Positions 9,064-19,400 of a DNA stretch of 48,071 nucleotides are shown piece by piece. The notes beneath the pieces were generated by a model. That model was given only the letters and a program-made list of their open reading frames with translations. It was not told the origin of the DNA and did no database searches. The stretch spans positions 1-48,071 of the forward strand of contig NZ_CADP01000019.1 in the NCBI RefSeq assembly GCF_000285295.1. The letters are read 5' to 3'. Source of the DNA: Komagataeibacter europaeus LMG 18890 (GTDB taxonomy: Bacteria; Pseudomonadota; Alphaproteobacteria; Acetobacterales; Acetobacteraceae). The first letter of the stretch is position 1. Each line of letters starts with the position of its first letter. The translations under genes were made by a program, and so were the position numbers.

Positions 9064-9761
9064 GCCAGCGACCGTTCCGACAGGCGGAATGTCAGGGTGG
9101 GGTAATGTTCCTCCATCCGGCGGATCACGGGCGCGGGCGTGCCCATGCGGGTAAAGAAGCCATACACCATGGCCCGGTGGTCACGCGGCAGGCGGCGGCC
9201 AGCCTTGCGGCCCGGCAGGTGGCGCACCTGCCGCGGCGCTTCGGTCAGGCCCCAGTTATCGCGCAGCCAGGCCCGTGCATCGGGATGGGTGGCGCCAAGC
9301 TGGAGAATCCGTTCCGGCACCGGGACAAGCTGGTGGAAATCCAGCGGGCAGGCCTTTTCCGCCCGCAGGCCCAGACGGGCGTGACGGGCCTCCGCCGCCG
9401 CGCGGAACTGGCGCGCCAGAATCCGGCAACCATCAATGGACAGCCCGGCCCGACCGCGCGCGGGGGAATTGGCGCCGATTGCCAGCGCGAACATGTCTTC
9501 CTCCACCCGTTCGGCATCAAACGGCCATGGGATCAGGCCGGGGCCGGCGGCCTCCGCCACGAAGGCGTCCATGCCCGTATCCGGCCCGTAGACCAGCAGG
9601 TGCCACCACTGCCATGGCGAGGGTTCGGCAGGCTGCGGCCATGCGGAAAGCGGACGCCGCCCCCGCCGTCCCGGCGCACGGCGCGTGGCCTCGGCGGTTT
9701 CCTCCTCCCGTGCAGTGGCAGGGGGCAGGTCGGCCCAGGGCAGGCGCAGGTTTTCAGTCAT
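9060..9761 (-). CDS. uncharacterised protein between tyrosine recombinase and ScpA
   Basis: 233 residues from MTENLRLPWADLPP. I chose the start at 9761 because it overlaps the recombinase stop (CATGACTGA), while a longer frame would run deep inside that gene. I do not recognise the family. It has a basic, Pro-rich segment at about 20-45 (RRAPGRRGRRPLSAWPQP), a Trp-rich patch (SPWQWWHLLVYG), and a C-terminal part rich in Arg and aromatic residues (DHRAMVYGFFTRMGTPAPV) that could bind nucleic acid or a partner. It overlaps both neighbours, so the three proteins are probably made together. No membrane segment or signal peptide is visible. Confidence 0.75.
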   Translation of the reverse strand: MTENLRLPWADLPPATAREEETAEATRRAPGRRGRRPLSAWPQPAEPSPWQWWHLLVYGPDTGMDAFVAEAAGPGLIPWPFDAERVEEDMFALAIGANSPARGRAGLSIDGCRILARQFRAAAEARHARLGLRAEKACPLDFHQLVPVPERILQLGATHPDARAWLRDNWGLTEAPRQVRHLPGRKAGRRLPRDHRAMVYGFFTRMGTPAPVIRRMEEHYPTLTFRLSERSLA

Positions 9762-10632
9762 GGGCCAGCAGGCGTTCATACGGGCGCAGGGCGCGCGGGT
9801 CACGATAACGGGTATGCTGGCACAGGGCTTCGGTTTCCATGCCCTGCCGCAATGCCGCGACAATATAGCCCGAGCGCAGGGCATGGGCGCTTAACGTCGC
9901 GGCGATATCCGGCGGGACTTCCGCCATCAACGCGCGGCGTTGCAGGATACGGGTCACGGCATATGGGGTCAGCGCCCGTCCGCCCACGCGTTCGCCCTTG
10001 GAAATGGCACGGAACAGCGGCCCGGTCTGCCGGTGCGCCACCTGCTGCCACGCGGCAAACGCCGCGGCGGGACACATCGCGCTGTCAGACGACAGGGGCA
10101 GGCCGACCGACTGTGCCGCGCCTTCCTCCCGAATGTCCAGCACGACCTGTGTCCGTTCAACGCGCACGTCTTCCACCTGCAGTCCAACCAGTTCCGAGCG
10201 CCGCAGCGCCCCCGCGAAACCGAACAGCAGCAGGCAACGGTCCCGCAGGCCCCGTGGGGATCCGTCCGTACAACATTCAACCATGGCGCGCAGCATGTCC
10301 GGCGTCACCACCGCAGGCGGCGCGGCCGGCCGGCTGGCACGTTCGGTCATGTCTGCCACCGCCGCACGAAGAACGGGGTCGGTCACATTCCACGCCATGC
10401 CGTTAAAACGGTGCATCTTGCCAATCGCGGCCAGCCTGCGCCGGATGGTGGCGGGCGCGAATTCCGTCAGGCTGCGCAGATAGGTCGCCACGACCTGCGC
10501 CGTGGCGGGAATGGGAGAAACGGCATGGACCCCGCACCAGTTGGTGAAATGCACCCAGTCCGCACGATAGGCACGCAGGGTGGCCACGGCCTCGCGCGCG
10601 GGGGGGGCGGCGACATCACTGGCCCCTGTCAT
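9754..10632 (-). CDS. tyrosine recombinase / phage-integrase-family protein
   Basis: 292 residues from MTGASDVAAPP (start 10632); upstream methionines would lie inside the adenine deaminase gene. The N-terminal half is a core-binding SAM-like domain (ATLRAYRADWVHFTNWCGVH, TYLRSLTEFAPATIRRRLAAI). The C-terminal half is the catalytic domain: Arg in GALRRSELVGL, the H-x-x-R box HALRSGY, a later His in QHTRYRDP and the nucleophile Tyr in RPYERLL near the end. All the core residues needed for DNA strand exchange appear present. It does not sit at the edge of an obvious mobile element but heads a small run with an unknown protein and ScpA, 25 bases after the deaminase stop. Confidence 0.87.
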   Translation of the reverse strand: MTGASDVAAPPAREAVATLRAYRADWVHFTNWCGVHAVSPIPATAQVVATYLRSLTEFAPATIRRRLAAIGKMHRFNGMAWNVTDPVLRAAVADMTERASRPAAPPAVVTPDMLRAMVECCTDGSPRGLRDRCLLLFGFAGALRRSELVGLQVEDVRVERTQVVLDIREEGAAQSVGLPLSSDSAMCPAAAFAAWQQVAHRQTGPLFRAISKGERVGGRALTPYAVTRILQRRALMAEVPPDIAATLSAHALRSGYIVAALRQGMETEALCQHTRYRDPRALRPYERLLAHD

Positions 10633-10657
10633 GGGCTGCTCCTGTATCGTGACCGTG

Positions 10658-12358
10658 TCAGACCAGTTCCATCCGGTTGACATCCACCATGCCGAAATCC
10701 GTAATCTTGAGATGCGGGATAACCGGCAGCGGCAGGAAGGCCAGCTGCAGGAACGGCTCATCAAGCTGGCAACCCAGCGCGCGGGCGGCGGCGCGCAGGA
10801 CCTCCAGCTGGTCACGCACGGTCTCGAACGGGGCGTCACTCATAAGGCCCGCGACCGGCAGCGGCATGTCCGCAACAACCATTCCGTCGCGCACCACGAC
10901 AAAGCCGCCGCCGGTCTTTTCCAGATGGTTGACCGCAACCGCCATGTCCGCGTCATTCATGCCCACCACGCAGATATTGTGGCTGTCATGCCCGACCGAG
11001 GACGCCATCGCCCCGCCCGACAGGCCGAATCCCCTGACAAACCCGCGCCCGATATTGTCATTGTGCCCATGCCGCGCCACCACGCAGATACGCGCGATGT
11101 CCTGCGCCGGGTCGGGCTGGACAATACCATCGACCACCGGCAGGTCGGCATGCAGGAAAGGCGTGATGATCTGGCCGGGCAGCAGACCGATCACCGGGCG
11201 CTGCGTGCCGCTGCCCTTGATCTGCATGTCCTGCGCGCTGACGGGGGCGGGCAGGCTGATGCTGTCGGTGCCGACGGGGGGTATGATGTCACGCGCGGCA
11301 AACAGTGCGTCATTCACCAGCCGCCCCGCGCTGATCACGTCCGATACCCGGCATTCGCGCAGGTCATCAAGCAGCACGATATCCGCACGCCGGCCCGGCG
11401 CGATCATGCCCCGGTCGCGCAGGCCGAACGCATTGGCCGCACTGAGCGAGGCGCTGCGATACGCCGCCAGCGGTTCCACCCCCAGCGAGATGGCAAGGCG
11501 GATCAGATAATCCAGATGCCCTTCATGCGCGATTTCCAATGGGTTGCGGTCATCGGTGCAGAAGGCGAAGAACGGTGACGTAACCGGATTGAGCAGCGGC
11601 ACCAGCGCACGCAGGTCCTTGCACACCGACCCCTCGCGGATCAGCACCATCATGCCCTTGCGCACCTTTTCCAACGCCTCTTCCGCCGTCGTGGCCTCAT
11701 GGTCGGTGGTGATGCCCGCGGACAGGTAACCATTGAGCCTGCGGCCGCGCAGCAACGGCGCATGGCCGTCAATATGCCCCCCCGCGAACGCCTCCAGCTT
11801 TTCCATGCACACCGGGTCGCCATTCAGGACGCCGGGAATGTTCATGAACTCGGCCAGGCCAATGACCTTGGGGTGGTCGCGATACGGCAGCAGGTCAGCA
11901 GCCCCCAGCGTCGCACCCGATGTCTCAAGAGCGGTGGACGGCACACAACTGGACAGGTTCACCCGCAGGTCCATGACCGTGCGCATGGCCGCTTCGGTAA
12001 AATAGTCCAGCGCCGGACGACCCAGCACGTTGGCCATTTCATGCGGGTCGCATATGGCGGTGGTCACACCATGGGGCAGCACGCAGCGGTCGAATTCAAA
12101 CGGGGTGATCAGCGAGGATTCGACATGCAGATGCGTGTCGATGAAGCCCGGCACGGCAATGCGGCCATGCCCGTCGATCACGGTCGTGCCCTCGTACTGG
12201 TCCAGCGTGCCGACAATGGTGTCACCACATATGGCGATGTCGGTCGGCAGCAGTTCGCCCGTCACCAGATCGAACAGGCGGACATTACGGATCACGGTGT
12301 CCGCCGCCACCCGTCCGCTGCCCTGTGCAATCCGATCGGAAATCACGCTACCTGCCAT
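10658..12358 (-). CDS. ade: adenine deaminase
   Basis: 566 residues from [13 protein letters not shown]; the start at 12358 fits the family length, while a longer frame would cross the TPP riboswitch. It is a metal-dependent amidohydrolase converting adenine to hypoxanthine and ammonia. Visible features are the metal-binding HLHVESS near residue 90, the conserved segment [17 protein letters not shown]-like ([14 protein letters not shown]), the EFMNIPGVL motif, FCTDDRNP and the C-terminal adenine-deaminase domain ([18 protein letters not shown]). It reads minus, back-to-back with thiC, and the recombinase gene follows 25 bases after its stop. Confidence 0.93.
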   Translation of the reverse strand: MAGSVISDRIAQGSGRVAADTVIRNVRLFDLVTGELLPTDIAICGDTIVGTLDQYEGTTVIDGHGRIAVPGFIDTHLHVESSLITPFEFDRCVLPHGVTTAICDPHEMANVLGRPALDYFTEAAMRTVMDLRVNLSSCVPSTALETSGATLGAADLLPYRDHPKVIGLAEFMNIPGVLNGDPVCMEKLEAFAGGHIDGHAPLLRGRRLNGYLSAGITTDHEATTAEEALEKVRKGMMVLIREGSVCKDLRALVPLLNPVTSPFFAFCTDDRNPLEIAHEGHLDYLIRLAISLGVEPLAAYRSASLSAANAFGLRDRGMIAPGRRADIVLLDDLRECRVSDVISAGRLVNDALFAARDIIPPVGTDSISLPAPVSAQDMQIKGSGTQRPVIGLLPGQIITPFLHADLPVVDGIVQPDPAQDIARICVVARHGHNDNIGRGFVRGFGLSGGAMASSVGHDSHNICVVGMNDADMAVAVNHLEKTGGGFVVVRDGMVVADMPLPVAGLMSDAPFETVRDQLEVLRAAARALGCQLDEPFLQLAFLPLPVIPHLKITDFGMVDVNRMELV

Positions 12359-12511
12359 GCTGCCCTGCTTCCCCACAAAAGATGGATGTTTCCCGCACTC
12401 TATCACAACCGCGCGGCTGGCAAATCGGCACACGAATTCTTTTTCATCCCGCCCGTTCGTACCCCTTCCAACAATGTTGACAAGTGCCGGGCGTTTCATG
12501 ATCCTGAAATA

Positions 12512-12636
12512 ACCAAGGGGAGTCCCGGCAAGGGGCTGAGATACCGCTGGCATGGGCCGACCATGCGCGCGGGGACCCTTCCGGGCGCATCGTGCGTTCC
12601 GGGGAACCTGATCCGGCTCATACCGGCGGAGGGACT
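12512..12636 (+). promoter_or_regulatory. TPP (thiamine pyrophosphate) riboswitch
   Basis: Shows the conserved thi-box elements in order: AAGGGGAG near 12515, GGGGCTGAGATACC at about 12532-12545, GGACCCTT near 12572, and GGGGAACCTGATCCGGCTC then ATACCGGCGGAGGGA at 12601-12634. These form the two parallel helices that bind TPP. It precedes thiC by about 115 bases and so should turn off thiamine pyrimidine synthesis when TPP is plentiful. Confidence 0.95.
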
Positions 12637-12687
12637 GGTGCAGACAATCGGCACGATGCGTCAGATCTGACGACACTGCGCACATGA

Positions 12688-14595
<1,908 letters not shown>

Positions 14596-14621
14596 GACGC
14601 AGCCTGCCACCACCAGACATA

Positions 14622-14703
14622 CAGAAGTTCTTGGTGAAGCTTTTTTCAAAAAACTTCAGGGAACGCCGCCTTTTTGAAAAAAGGCGGCACCCAAAAACTT
14701 CTG
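14622..14703. repeat. dispersed palindromic intergenic repeat (copy A, full)
   Basis: Outer arms CAGAAGTTCTTGG and CCAAAAACTTCTG (12 of 13 complementary) enclose two hairpins: GAAGCTTTTTTC/AAAAAACTTC and GCCGCCTTTTT/AAAAAAGGCGGC. The design places T-runs on both strands, so it can end transcription either way. It lies between thiC and the convergent gene at 14721-15149. Confidence 0.85.
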
Positions 14704-14720
14704 TCCCTTGAAGTAATCTT

Positions 14721-15149
14721 CTAGCGGGAAATGGTAACGCAGTCCGCATCGGACACCGGCGCTTCGGCTACCCTGTCCCGCGCGACGGCACGCCCCCCCG
14801 CGCGGCGGATCATAAGGAACGGCCCCGACCAGGAACCGGCAATCCGCCATTCCCCCTCGATCTCGCTGCCATCCGCGTTCAGTGTGCCCGTGTACAGCAC
14901 GGCATGCTGGCGCACGCCGTCTTCGTACGTTTTCGTAAAACGTACCCGCGTCCCGCTCCGCTCCCCCCGCGCCGTGGCGATGAAACATTCACCGGCATTG
15001 GCCCCCGACGTGGCGCGTTCCGTCACCGTGCCGCCCACATGGCCACCATTCTCGAACAGCGAGGCAGAGAAAAACTCGGGTGTCAGCGTGTGAGGATAGC
15101 TGAACTGCCCGTCCCACTGTCCTGTCACATCCAGTGTCTTCTCGCTCAT
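14721..15149 (-). CDS. conserved hypothetical protein, probable small beta-barrel
   Basis: 142 residues with no signal peptide or membrane segment. The alternating pattern (VTGQWDGQFSYPHTL, ENGGHVGGTVTERAT, GECFIATARGERSGTRVRF, VLYTGTLNADGSEIEGEW) suggests an antiparallel beta sheet or lipocalin-like barrel. I recognise the type as an uncharacterised alphaproteobacterial protein but know no function. The start at 15149 has AGGA five bases upstream. It is flanked by copies A and B of the dispersed repeat and so is probably transcribed alone. Confidence 0.75.
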   Translation of the reverse strand: MSEKTLDVTGQWDGQFSYPHTLTPEFFSASLFENGGHVGGTVTERATSGANAGECFIATARGERSGTRVRFTKTYEDGVRQHAVLYTGTLNADGSEIEGEWRIAGSWSGPFLMIRRAGGRAVARDRVAEAPVSDADCVTISR

Positions 15150-15182
15150 CGATCCTGTTCTTTCCCTGTAACGATAAAAATT

Positions 15183-15260
15183 CCAGAAGTTCCGGGTGCT
15201 GTTTTTTGAAAATCAGCGTTTTCTGAAGCTTTTTTAAAAAGCTTCACCAAAAACTTTTCC
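15183..15260. repeat. dispersed palindromic intergenic repeat (copy B, inverted and divergent)
   Basis: The reverse complement aligns with copy A: arm AAAAGTTTTTGGTGAAGC, hairpin GAAGCTTTTT/AAAAAAGCTTC, a degenerate second hairpin (GTGCTGTTTTTTGAAAATCAGCG region), and outer arm GGAACTTCTGG. It sits between the upstream end of the small conserved gene and the aminotransferase terminator. Confidence 0.75.
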
Positions 15261-15281
15261 ATTATCCGCACGGATGCAAAC

Positions 15282-15316
15282 GGGGCGGCCCACGCTGCAA
15301 CAGCATGGGCCGCCCC
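15282..15316 (-). terminator. hairpin downstream of the branched-chain aminotransferase gene
   Basis: GGGGCGGCCCA (15282-15292) pairs with TGGGCCGCCCC (15306-15316) around a 13-base loop, about 60 bases after the ilvE stop on the minus strand. The T-tract is weak (GTTTG), and repeat copy B follows directly. Confidence 0.6.
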
Positions 15317-15375
15317 TGAATGATGATCATCCGTCATGGCCGGGCATGCGGGACACCCGATCCATGAGCGAAAAA

Positions 15376-16467
15376 TCAGATAACCTTTTCCACCCAGCCA
15401 TGGGTGTCGGGCGCCGTGCCGCGCTGGATGCCGATCAGGGCATTGCGCAGCTTTTCGGTCACGGGGCCAATACCCTTGCCATCACCGATCACCACTTCGC
15501 CCTTGTGGCTGCGGAAACGCCCGATGGGGGACACCACCGCCGCCGTGCCACAGGCGAACACTTCCTTCAGGCGTCCGGACGCGGCATCGGCATAAAGCTG
15601 GTCGATGGCATAGGGTTCCTCACGCACGGTCAGGCCCATCTCACGCGCCAGGGTCAGCAGCGAGTCGCGCGTGATGCCACGCAGGATCGTGCCGGTCAGC
15701 GGCGGGGTGGCAAGCGTGCCGTCATCAAAGACGAAGAACACGTTCATGCCGCCCATTTCCTCGATCCAGCGGCGTTCCACCGCGTCAAGGAACAGGACCT
15801 GCGCACAGCCATGGCCCTTGGCTTCCTGCTGCGCCAGCAGGCTTGCGGCGTAATTGCCACCGCACTTGGCTTCCCCCGTGCCGCCGGGGGCGGCGCGGCA
15901 GAAATCGGACACCCACACGCTGACCGCCTCCGCGCCAAAATAGGCGCCCACGGGCGATGCGATGACCATGAACATGTATTCCGACGCGGGCTTCACACCC
16001 AGGAACGTCTCGCTCGCGATCATGTAGGGGCGGATGTACAGACTTTCATCGGGGTTGCCGGGCACCCATGCGTGGTCGATGCGCACCAGCTGGCGCACCG
16101 CCTCGACAAACACTTCATCAGGCAGGTCGGCCATCGCCAGACGTTCGGCCGACTTGCGGAAACGGGCCGCGTTGGCATAGGGGCGGAACAGGGTGATGCC
16201 GCCTTCGGCCGTGCGATAGGCTTTCATCCCCTCGAAAATTTCCTGCGCATAGTGCAGCACGGCCGCCGCCGGGTTCAGCGAAATCGGTGCATAGGGCTGT
16301 ACGCGGGCATCATGCCATCCCCTGCCTTCCACATAACGGATCACGACCATATTGTCGGTAAAGACACGCCCGAAACCGGGATTGGCCAGGATCTCCGCCC
16401 GCCGCTGCGGCGAAACCGGTGATGTGCTGGGGGAAAGCGTAAAGGGAAGGGAAGTGGCGCAGTCCAT
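15376..16467 (-). CDS. ilvE: branched-chain amino acid aminotransferase
   Basis: A 363-residue fold-type IV PLP enzyme of the longer (eukaryote-like) BCAT type. It interconverts leucine, isoleucine and valine with their 2-keto acids using glutamate. Landmarks are LHYAQEIFEGMKAYR, LYIRPYMIASE, the PLP lysine K201 in GEAKCGGNYAAS, EEMGGMNVFFV, the phosphate-binding LTGTILRGITRDSLL and EVFACGTAAVVSPIG. Start ATG at 16467 follows a GAGAGAAA stretch. It stands alone, between the small conserved gene and the nitroreductase. Confidence 0.96.
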   Translation of the reverse strand: MDCATSLPFTLSPSTSPVSPQRRAEILANPGFGRVFTDNMVVIRYVEGRGWHDARVQPYAPISLNPAAAVLHYAQEIFEGMKAYRTAEGGITLFRPYANAARFRKSAERLAMADLPDEVFVEAVRQLVRIDHAWVPGNPDESLYIRPYMIASETFLGVKPASEYMFMVIASPVGAYFGAEAVSVWVSDFCRAAPGGTGEAKCGGNYAASLLAQQEAKGHGCAQVLFLDAVERRWIEEMGGMNVFFVFDDGTLATPPLTGTILRGITRDSLLTLAREMGLTVREEPYAIDQLYADAASGRLKEVFACGTAAVVSPIGRFRSHKGEVVIGDGKGIGPVTEKLRNALIGIQRGTAPDTHGWVEKVI

Positions 16468-16610
16468 AGCCGTTGTTTCTCTCTCATCATGGCGCTGGCG
16501 CGATACATAAGGCGCGCCCCCTGCCCGCCAACAGACGCGGGCAATATGAGCAGAAGTTCACCAGAACATTGTGCCGGTCAACCCCGGCCCATGCGCATGA
16601 CCCCTGCTTT

Positions 16611-17478
16611 TCATGCCTCGCCCAGCATGAAGCCAAGGGTCCGCAGCACCTGCGGCAGGTGTTCACGACCATGCAGCGCCTTGATGTCACCCAGCCTTGC
16701 CACCACGCTTTCGCTCCATCCCAGCGCGGGCTGCCCCTGTGCCGCACGCGCGGCGCGCAGGCGTTCGTCATAGGCGGCAATGGTGGCGCGGTCATTGGCG
16801 GCGGCGGGATCGTACTGCTCGGCATGCAGGACGGCATGCTGCGGCAGGCGGGGGCGGATGGCGGTCGGCTTCTTGCGGTCGGGGTAGCCCACGCTCATGC
16901 CGAATACCGCAAATGTGCGCGCAGGCAGGCCCAGTTCCGTGGCGATGGCTTCGGGCTGGTTGCGCACCCCGCCCACATACACGATTCCCAGACCGTAGGA
17001 TTCGAACGTGGCCGCCGCGTTCTGCGCGGCAAACGCGGTATCCATCACCGCACCAAGAAAGGTATCCAGACAGTCTGCTCCCGGCAGTGCGCGACCCTGC
17101 GCCTGTCCCACATGTTCCAGCCGCGACAGGTCGGCAATCCATGCAAGGAACAGCGGCGCCTGTGCAATGAAATCCTGGTCCCCCGCGATTTTCGCCAGCC
17201 GGGCACGGCGGGCGGGGTCACGCACGGCGATCACGCTCCATGCCTGCAGGTTGCATGACGTCGAGGCCGACTGCGCCGCCGCCACCGCCGCTTCCACCAC
17301 ACCATCGGGCAATGGCGCCGGACTGAAGGCGCGAACGGAACGATGGGTCATGAGGCTGCGCGCCACCGGGCTTTCGGGCAGGGCGCCGGCGGGCGGGCGG
17401 GCGGATGCCATAGCGCGCCTGCCACAACGCGTTCATGGAAGACAGGGCGGGAAAGGAAGAAACTGTGACGTCGGACAT
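16611..17478 (-). CDS. nitroreductase-family NAD(P)H:FMN oxidoreductase, frame broken by a GGCG repeat
   Basis: The body (16611-17411, 266 residues) is an NfsA/FRP-type nitroreductase: THRSVRAFSPAPLPDG, AAQSASTSCNLQAWSVIAV, YGLGIVYVGGVRNQPE and GMSVGYPDRKKPTAIRPRLP, the last being the typical C-terminal FMN-site loop. The true beginning seems to lie upstream in another frame: from ATG 17478 (GGAGG eight bases before) one reads MSDVTVSSFPALSSMNALWQ, then ARYGIRPPA. The frames meet at a (GGCG)4 tandem repeat at 17388-17403. Removing one unit gives ARYGIRPPAGALPESPVARS in a single frame. As written the full protein cannot be made without a shift; the ATG at 17411 could still give a shortened product. 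This may be pseudogenisation, a phase-variable repeat or an assembly error. Confidence 0.85.
17388..17403. repeat. (GGCG)4 tandem repeat causing a frameshift
   Basis: Four perfect GGCG units inside the 5' part of the nitroreductase gene. Three units would join the upstream frame (with its ribosome-binding site) to the downstream domain; four units separate them. Confidence 0.85.
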
Positions 17479-17808
17479 CGGCATGCCTCCTGCCTGTGCA
17501 ATAGTGGCTGAAAAAGCAGCACACCACACCGTCCCCCCTGCGGGAAGCGTGGGAAGGTCACACCAGACCTGCACTTTTTCATGCCAACCCGCATCAAGGG
17601 CCAGGATGACAGGGGCGATCTGGAACCCGACCGCAACCCGTTTTAAAATCCTTTTGTATAATCAACAATTTTCCGGACCGCGCCGCTTCACGATCATGCG
17701 AAATCACGCGGCTGTACATAGGAAGATGCACCTAATTCGGGCATGAAGGATGCATTGAACGTGGTCCCGCGTTCCTTTTCCCCTTCATCATCACGGAAGA
17801 CTGCCAGC
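17479..17808. promoter_or_regulatory. divergent promoter region, TATAAT at 17657-17662
   Basis: About 330 bases between the nitroreductase and the AcuI-type gene, which point away from each other. A perfect TATAAT lies at 17657-17662 on the plus strand, preceded by TTTTG, without a good -35 box. The downstream gene has GGAAG nine bases before its ATG. No other feature was found here. Confidence 0.35.
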
Positions 17809-18789
17809 ATGTTCGATGCCCTCATGATCAGCCGCGCGGATGGCGTGGTCACGACCCGGCTGGAGCAGGTCGATCCCACGGCCCTGCCCGAAGGGGACGT
17901 GACGGTGGAAATCGATCATTCCAGCCTGAATTACAAGGACGCGCTGGCCATGACCCGTGGCGCGCCGGTGGTGCGCCAGTTTCCCATGATCCCCGGCATC
18001 GACCTGGCCGGACGCGTGCTGCATTCCGATGACCCGGTCCACCGCCCCGGCGACCAGGTGCTGGCCACCGGCTGGGGCCTGGGCGAACGCCACTGGGGTG
18101 GCCTGGCCCGCATGGCGCGCCTGCCGGGACGCTGGCTGCTGCCACAGCCCGCCGGCCTGAGCGCGCGGCAGGCCATGGGAATCGGCACGGCGGGCTTTAC
18201 CGCCATGCTGTGTGTCATGAGCCTGGAGGAAGGCGGCGTGACCCCCACCAGTGGCCCCATCGTCGTCAATGGCGCGGGCGGCGGCGTGGGGGGCATGGCC
18301 ATTATGCTGCTGGCACAGCTGGGCTATCAGGTGGCGGCGGTGACAGGGCGGCCACAGCTCCATACCTACCTGACCGGGCTGGGGGCCACGGAAGTGCTGC
18401 CGCGCGATACCCTCAGCCCCACCGGAAAGGTGCTGGAAACCGCACGCTGGGCGGGGGGAATCGACGTGGTGGGGGGCGAGACGCTGGCCACCATGTGCGC
18501 TTCTGTCCAGTACGGGGGCACGGTGGCGGCCTGCGGGCTGGCGGGCGGGCTGGCGCTGCCGCTGACGGTGGCGCCCTTCATCCTGCGCGGCATACGCCTG
18601 CAGGGAATCGACAGCGTGATGTGCCCGCGTCCGCGCCGCATGACCGCATGGGCCCGCCTTGCGCGCGATATCGATCCCGCGCGACTGGACAGCATGCTGC
18701 ATGACGCCCGCCTGGCCGACGCCATCGCGATCGCGCCGCGTATCCTTGCCGGTCATATCCGGGGGCGGACCGTCATCAATATGGTCTGA
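17809..18789 (+). CDS. AcuI/YhdH-type quinone oxidoreductase (acryloyl-CoA reductase-like)
   Basis: 326 residues from MFDALMISRADGVV; the start at 17809 follows GGAAG. It is a zinc-independent medium-chain dehydrogenase/reductase: GroES-like N-terminal domain (HSSLNYKDALAMTRGAPVV, PGIDLAGRV, GDQVLATGWGLGERHWGG) and a Rossmann domain with the nucleotide loop VNGAGGGVGGMAIMLLAQLG. It carries the AcuI-type ending LQGIDSVMCPRPRR. AcuI uses NADPH to reduce toxic acryloyl-CoA; YhdH is its E. coli relative. Which substrate is used here is unknown. It is a single gene, ending before repeat copy C. Confidence 0.9.
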   Translation: MFDALMISRADGVVTTRLEQVDPTALPEGDVTVEIDHSSLNYKDALAMTRGAPVVRQFPMIPGIDLAGRVLHSDDPVHRPGDQVLATGWGLGERHWGGLARMARLPGRWLLPQPAGLSARQAMGIGTAGFTAMLCVMSLEEGGVTPTSGPIVVNGAGGGVGGMAIMLLAQLGYQVAAVTGRPQLHTYLTGLGATEVLPRDTLSPTGKVLETARWAGGIDVVGGETLATMCASVQYGGTVAACGLAGGLALPLTVAPFILRGIRLQGIDSVMCPRPRRMTAWARLARDIDPARLDSMLHDARLADAIAIAPRILAGHIRGRTVINMV

Positions 18790-18821
18790 GATGCCGCCCT
18801 TCATGCACCGGCGTCGCAATT

Positions 18822-18967
18822 TCCGAAGCTTTCTGAAAACAGCTTCACCAAAGACTTTCTTATGATTTACAGACCGTTTCAGAACTGGATTTCAGAAACC
18901 GTCTGAAATCAAATTATTGAAAATAAACAAAAGTTCTTGGGCGCCGCCTTTTTTCAAAAAGGCGGCG
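18822..18967. repeat. dispersed palindromic repeat, split composite (copy C)
   Basis: The left part, 18822-18861, is an inverted copy of the first hairpin and arm (TCCGAAGCTTTCTGAAAACA, AGCTTCACCAAAGACTTTC). The right part, 18930-18967, is a direct copy of an arm and the second hairpin (AAAAGTTCTTGGGCGCCGCC, TTTTTTCAAAAAGGCGGCG). About 68 unrelated AT-rich bases separate them. The element lies between convergent genes (AcuI-type and cbtB). Confidence 0.75.
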
Positions 18968-19011
18968 TTTCCTGACCGCATTTCAGGAAATGGTCTTTCA
19001 GCACGCACAAT

Positions 19012-19042
19012 AAAAAACGGCATGCCCGCCGGGGCATGCCGT
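19012..19042 (-). terminator. rho-independent terminator of cbtB
   Basis: Stem ACGGCATGCCC (19017-19027) with GGGCATGCCGT (19032-19042), loop GCCG, followed on the minus strand by a T6 run. It starts about 42 bases after the cbtB stop. Confidence 0.9.
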
Positions 19043-19084
19043 CCTTCATTCACCGTCGCGCCATAGCGGGCACGCAGCCCTGGT

Positions 19085-19309
19085 TCAGTGGCAGGGGAAA
19101 CCCAGCAGGTGACGGCCATCATGCACGAATTCATGCACGTAATGGCCAGAAATGAGGGAGGTCGCACCCTGCTCGACGCCCACGAAATAGATCAGCAGCG
19201 ACGCCAGGACGAGCCCGAACACACCCCACGGCAGCAGGTCGCGGACCGGGATGGAAACCTGCGGTGCGGCGACAGCGGCGCTGGACAGAACGGATGTATC
19301 TTGGCTCAT
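19085..19309 (-). CDS. cbtB: CbtB-family cobalt transporter subunit
   Basis: 74 residues from MSQDTSVLSS (start 19309). One membrane helix (LPWGVFGLVLASLLIYFVGV) is followed by the His-rich CbtB tail GHYVHEFVHDGRHLLGFPCH, which ends the protein and is thought to bind cobalt. CbtB was predicted as the small partner of CbtA in cobalt uptake, usually under B12 riboswitch control. Here no cbtA follows; a terminator ends the transcript. It is divergent from the histidine phosphatase gene and lies just outside the cobalamin operon, which supports a cobalt role. No complete B12 riboswitch was found upstream of it. Confidence 0.88.
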   Translation of the reverse strand: MSQDTSVLSSAAVAAPQVSIPVRDLLPWGVFGLVLASLLIYFVGVEQGATSLISGHYVHEFVHDGRHLLGFPCH

Positions 19310-19400
19310 ACTGGTAACTCCATGGATCACGTGCGACCCGGAGCAGCATGCAGGGGACACACCATATCGGGCCGTCCTTCCCATAACCGGATCTGGGTCC

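Noticed and set aside
10633-10839. N-terminal extension of the tyrosine recombinase
   Set aside because: It lies within the adenine deaminase gene and has no recombinase similarity.
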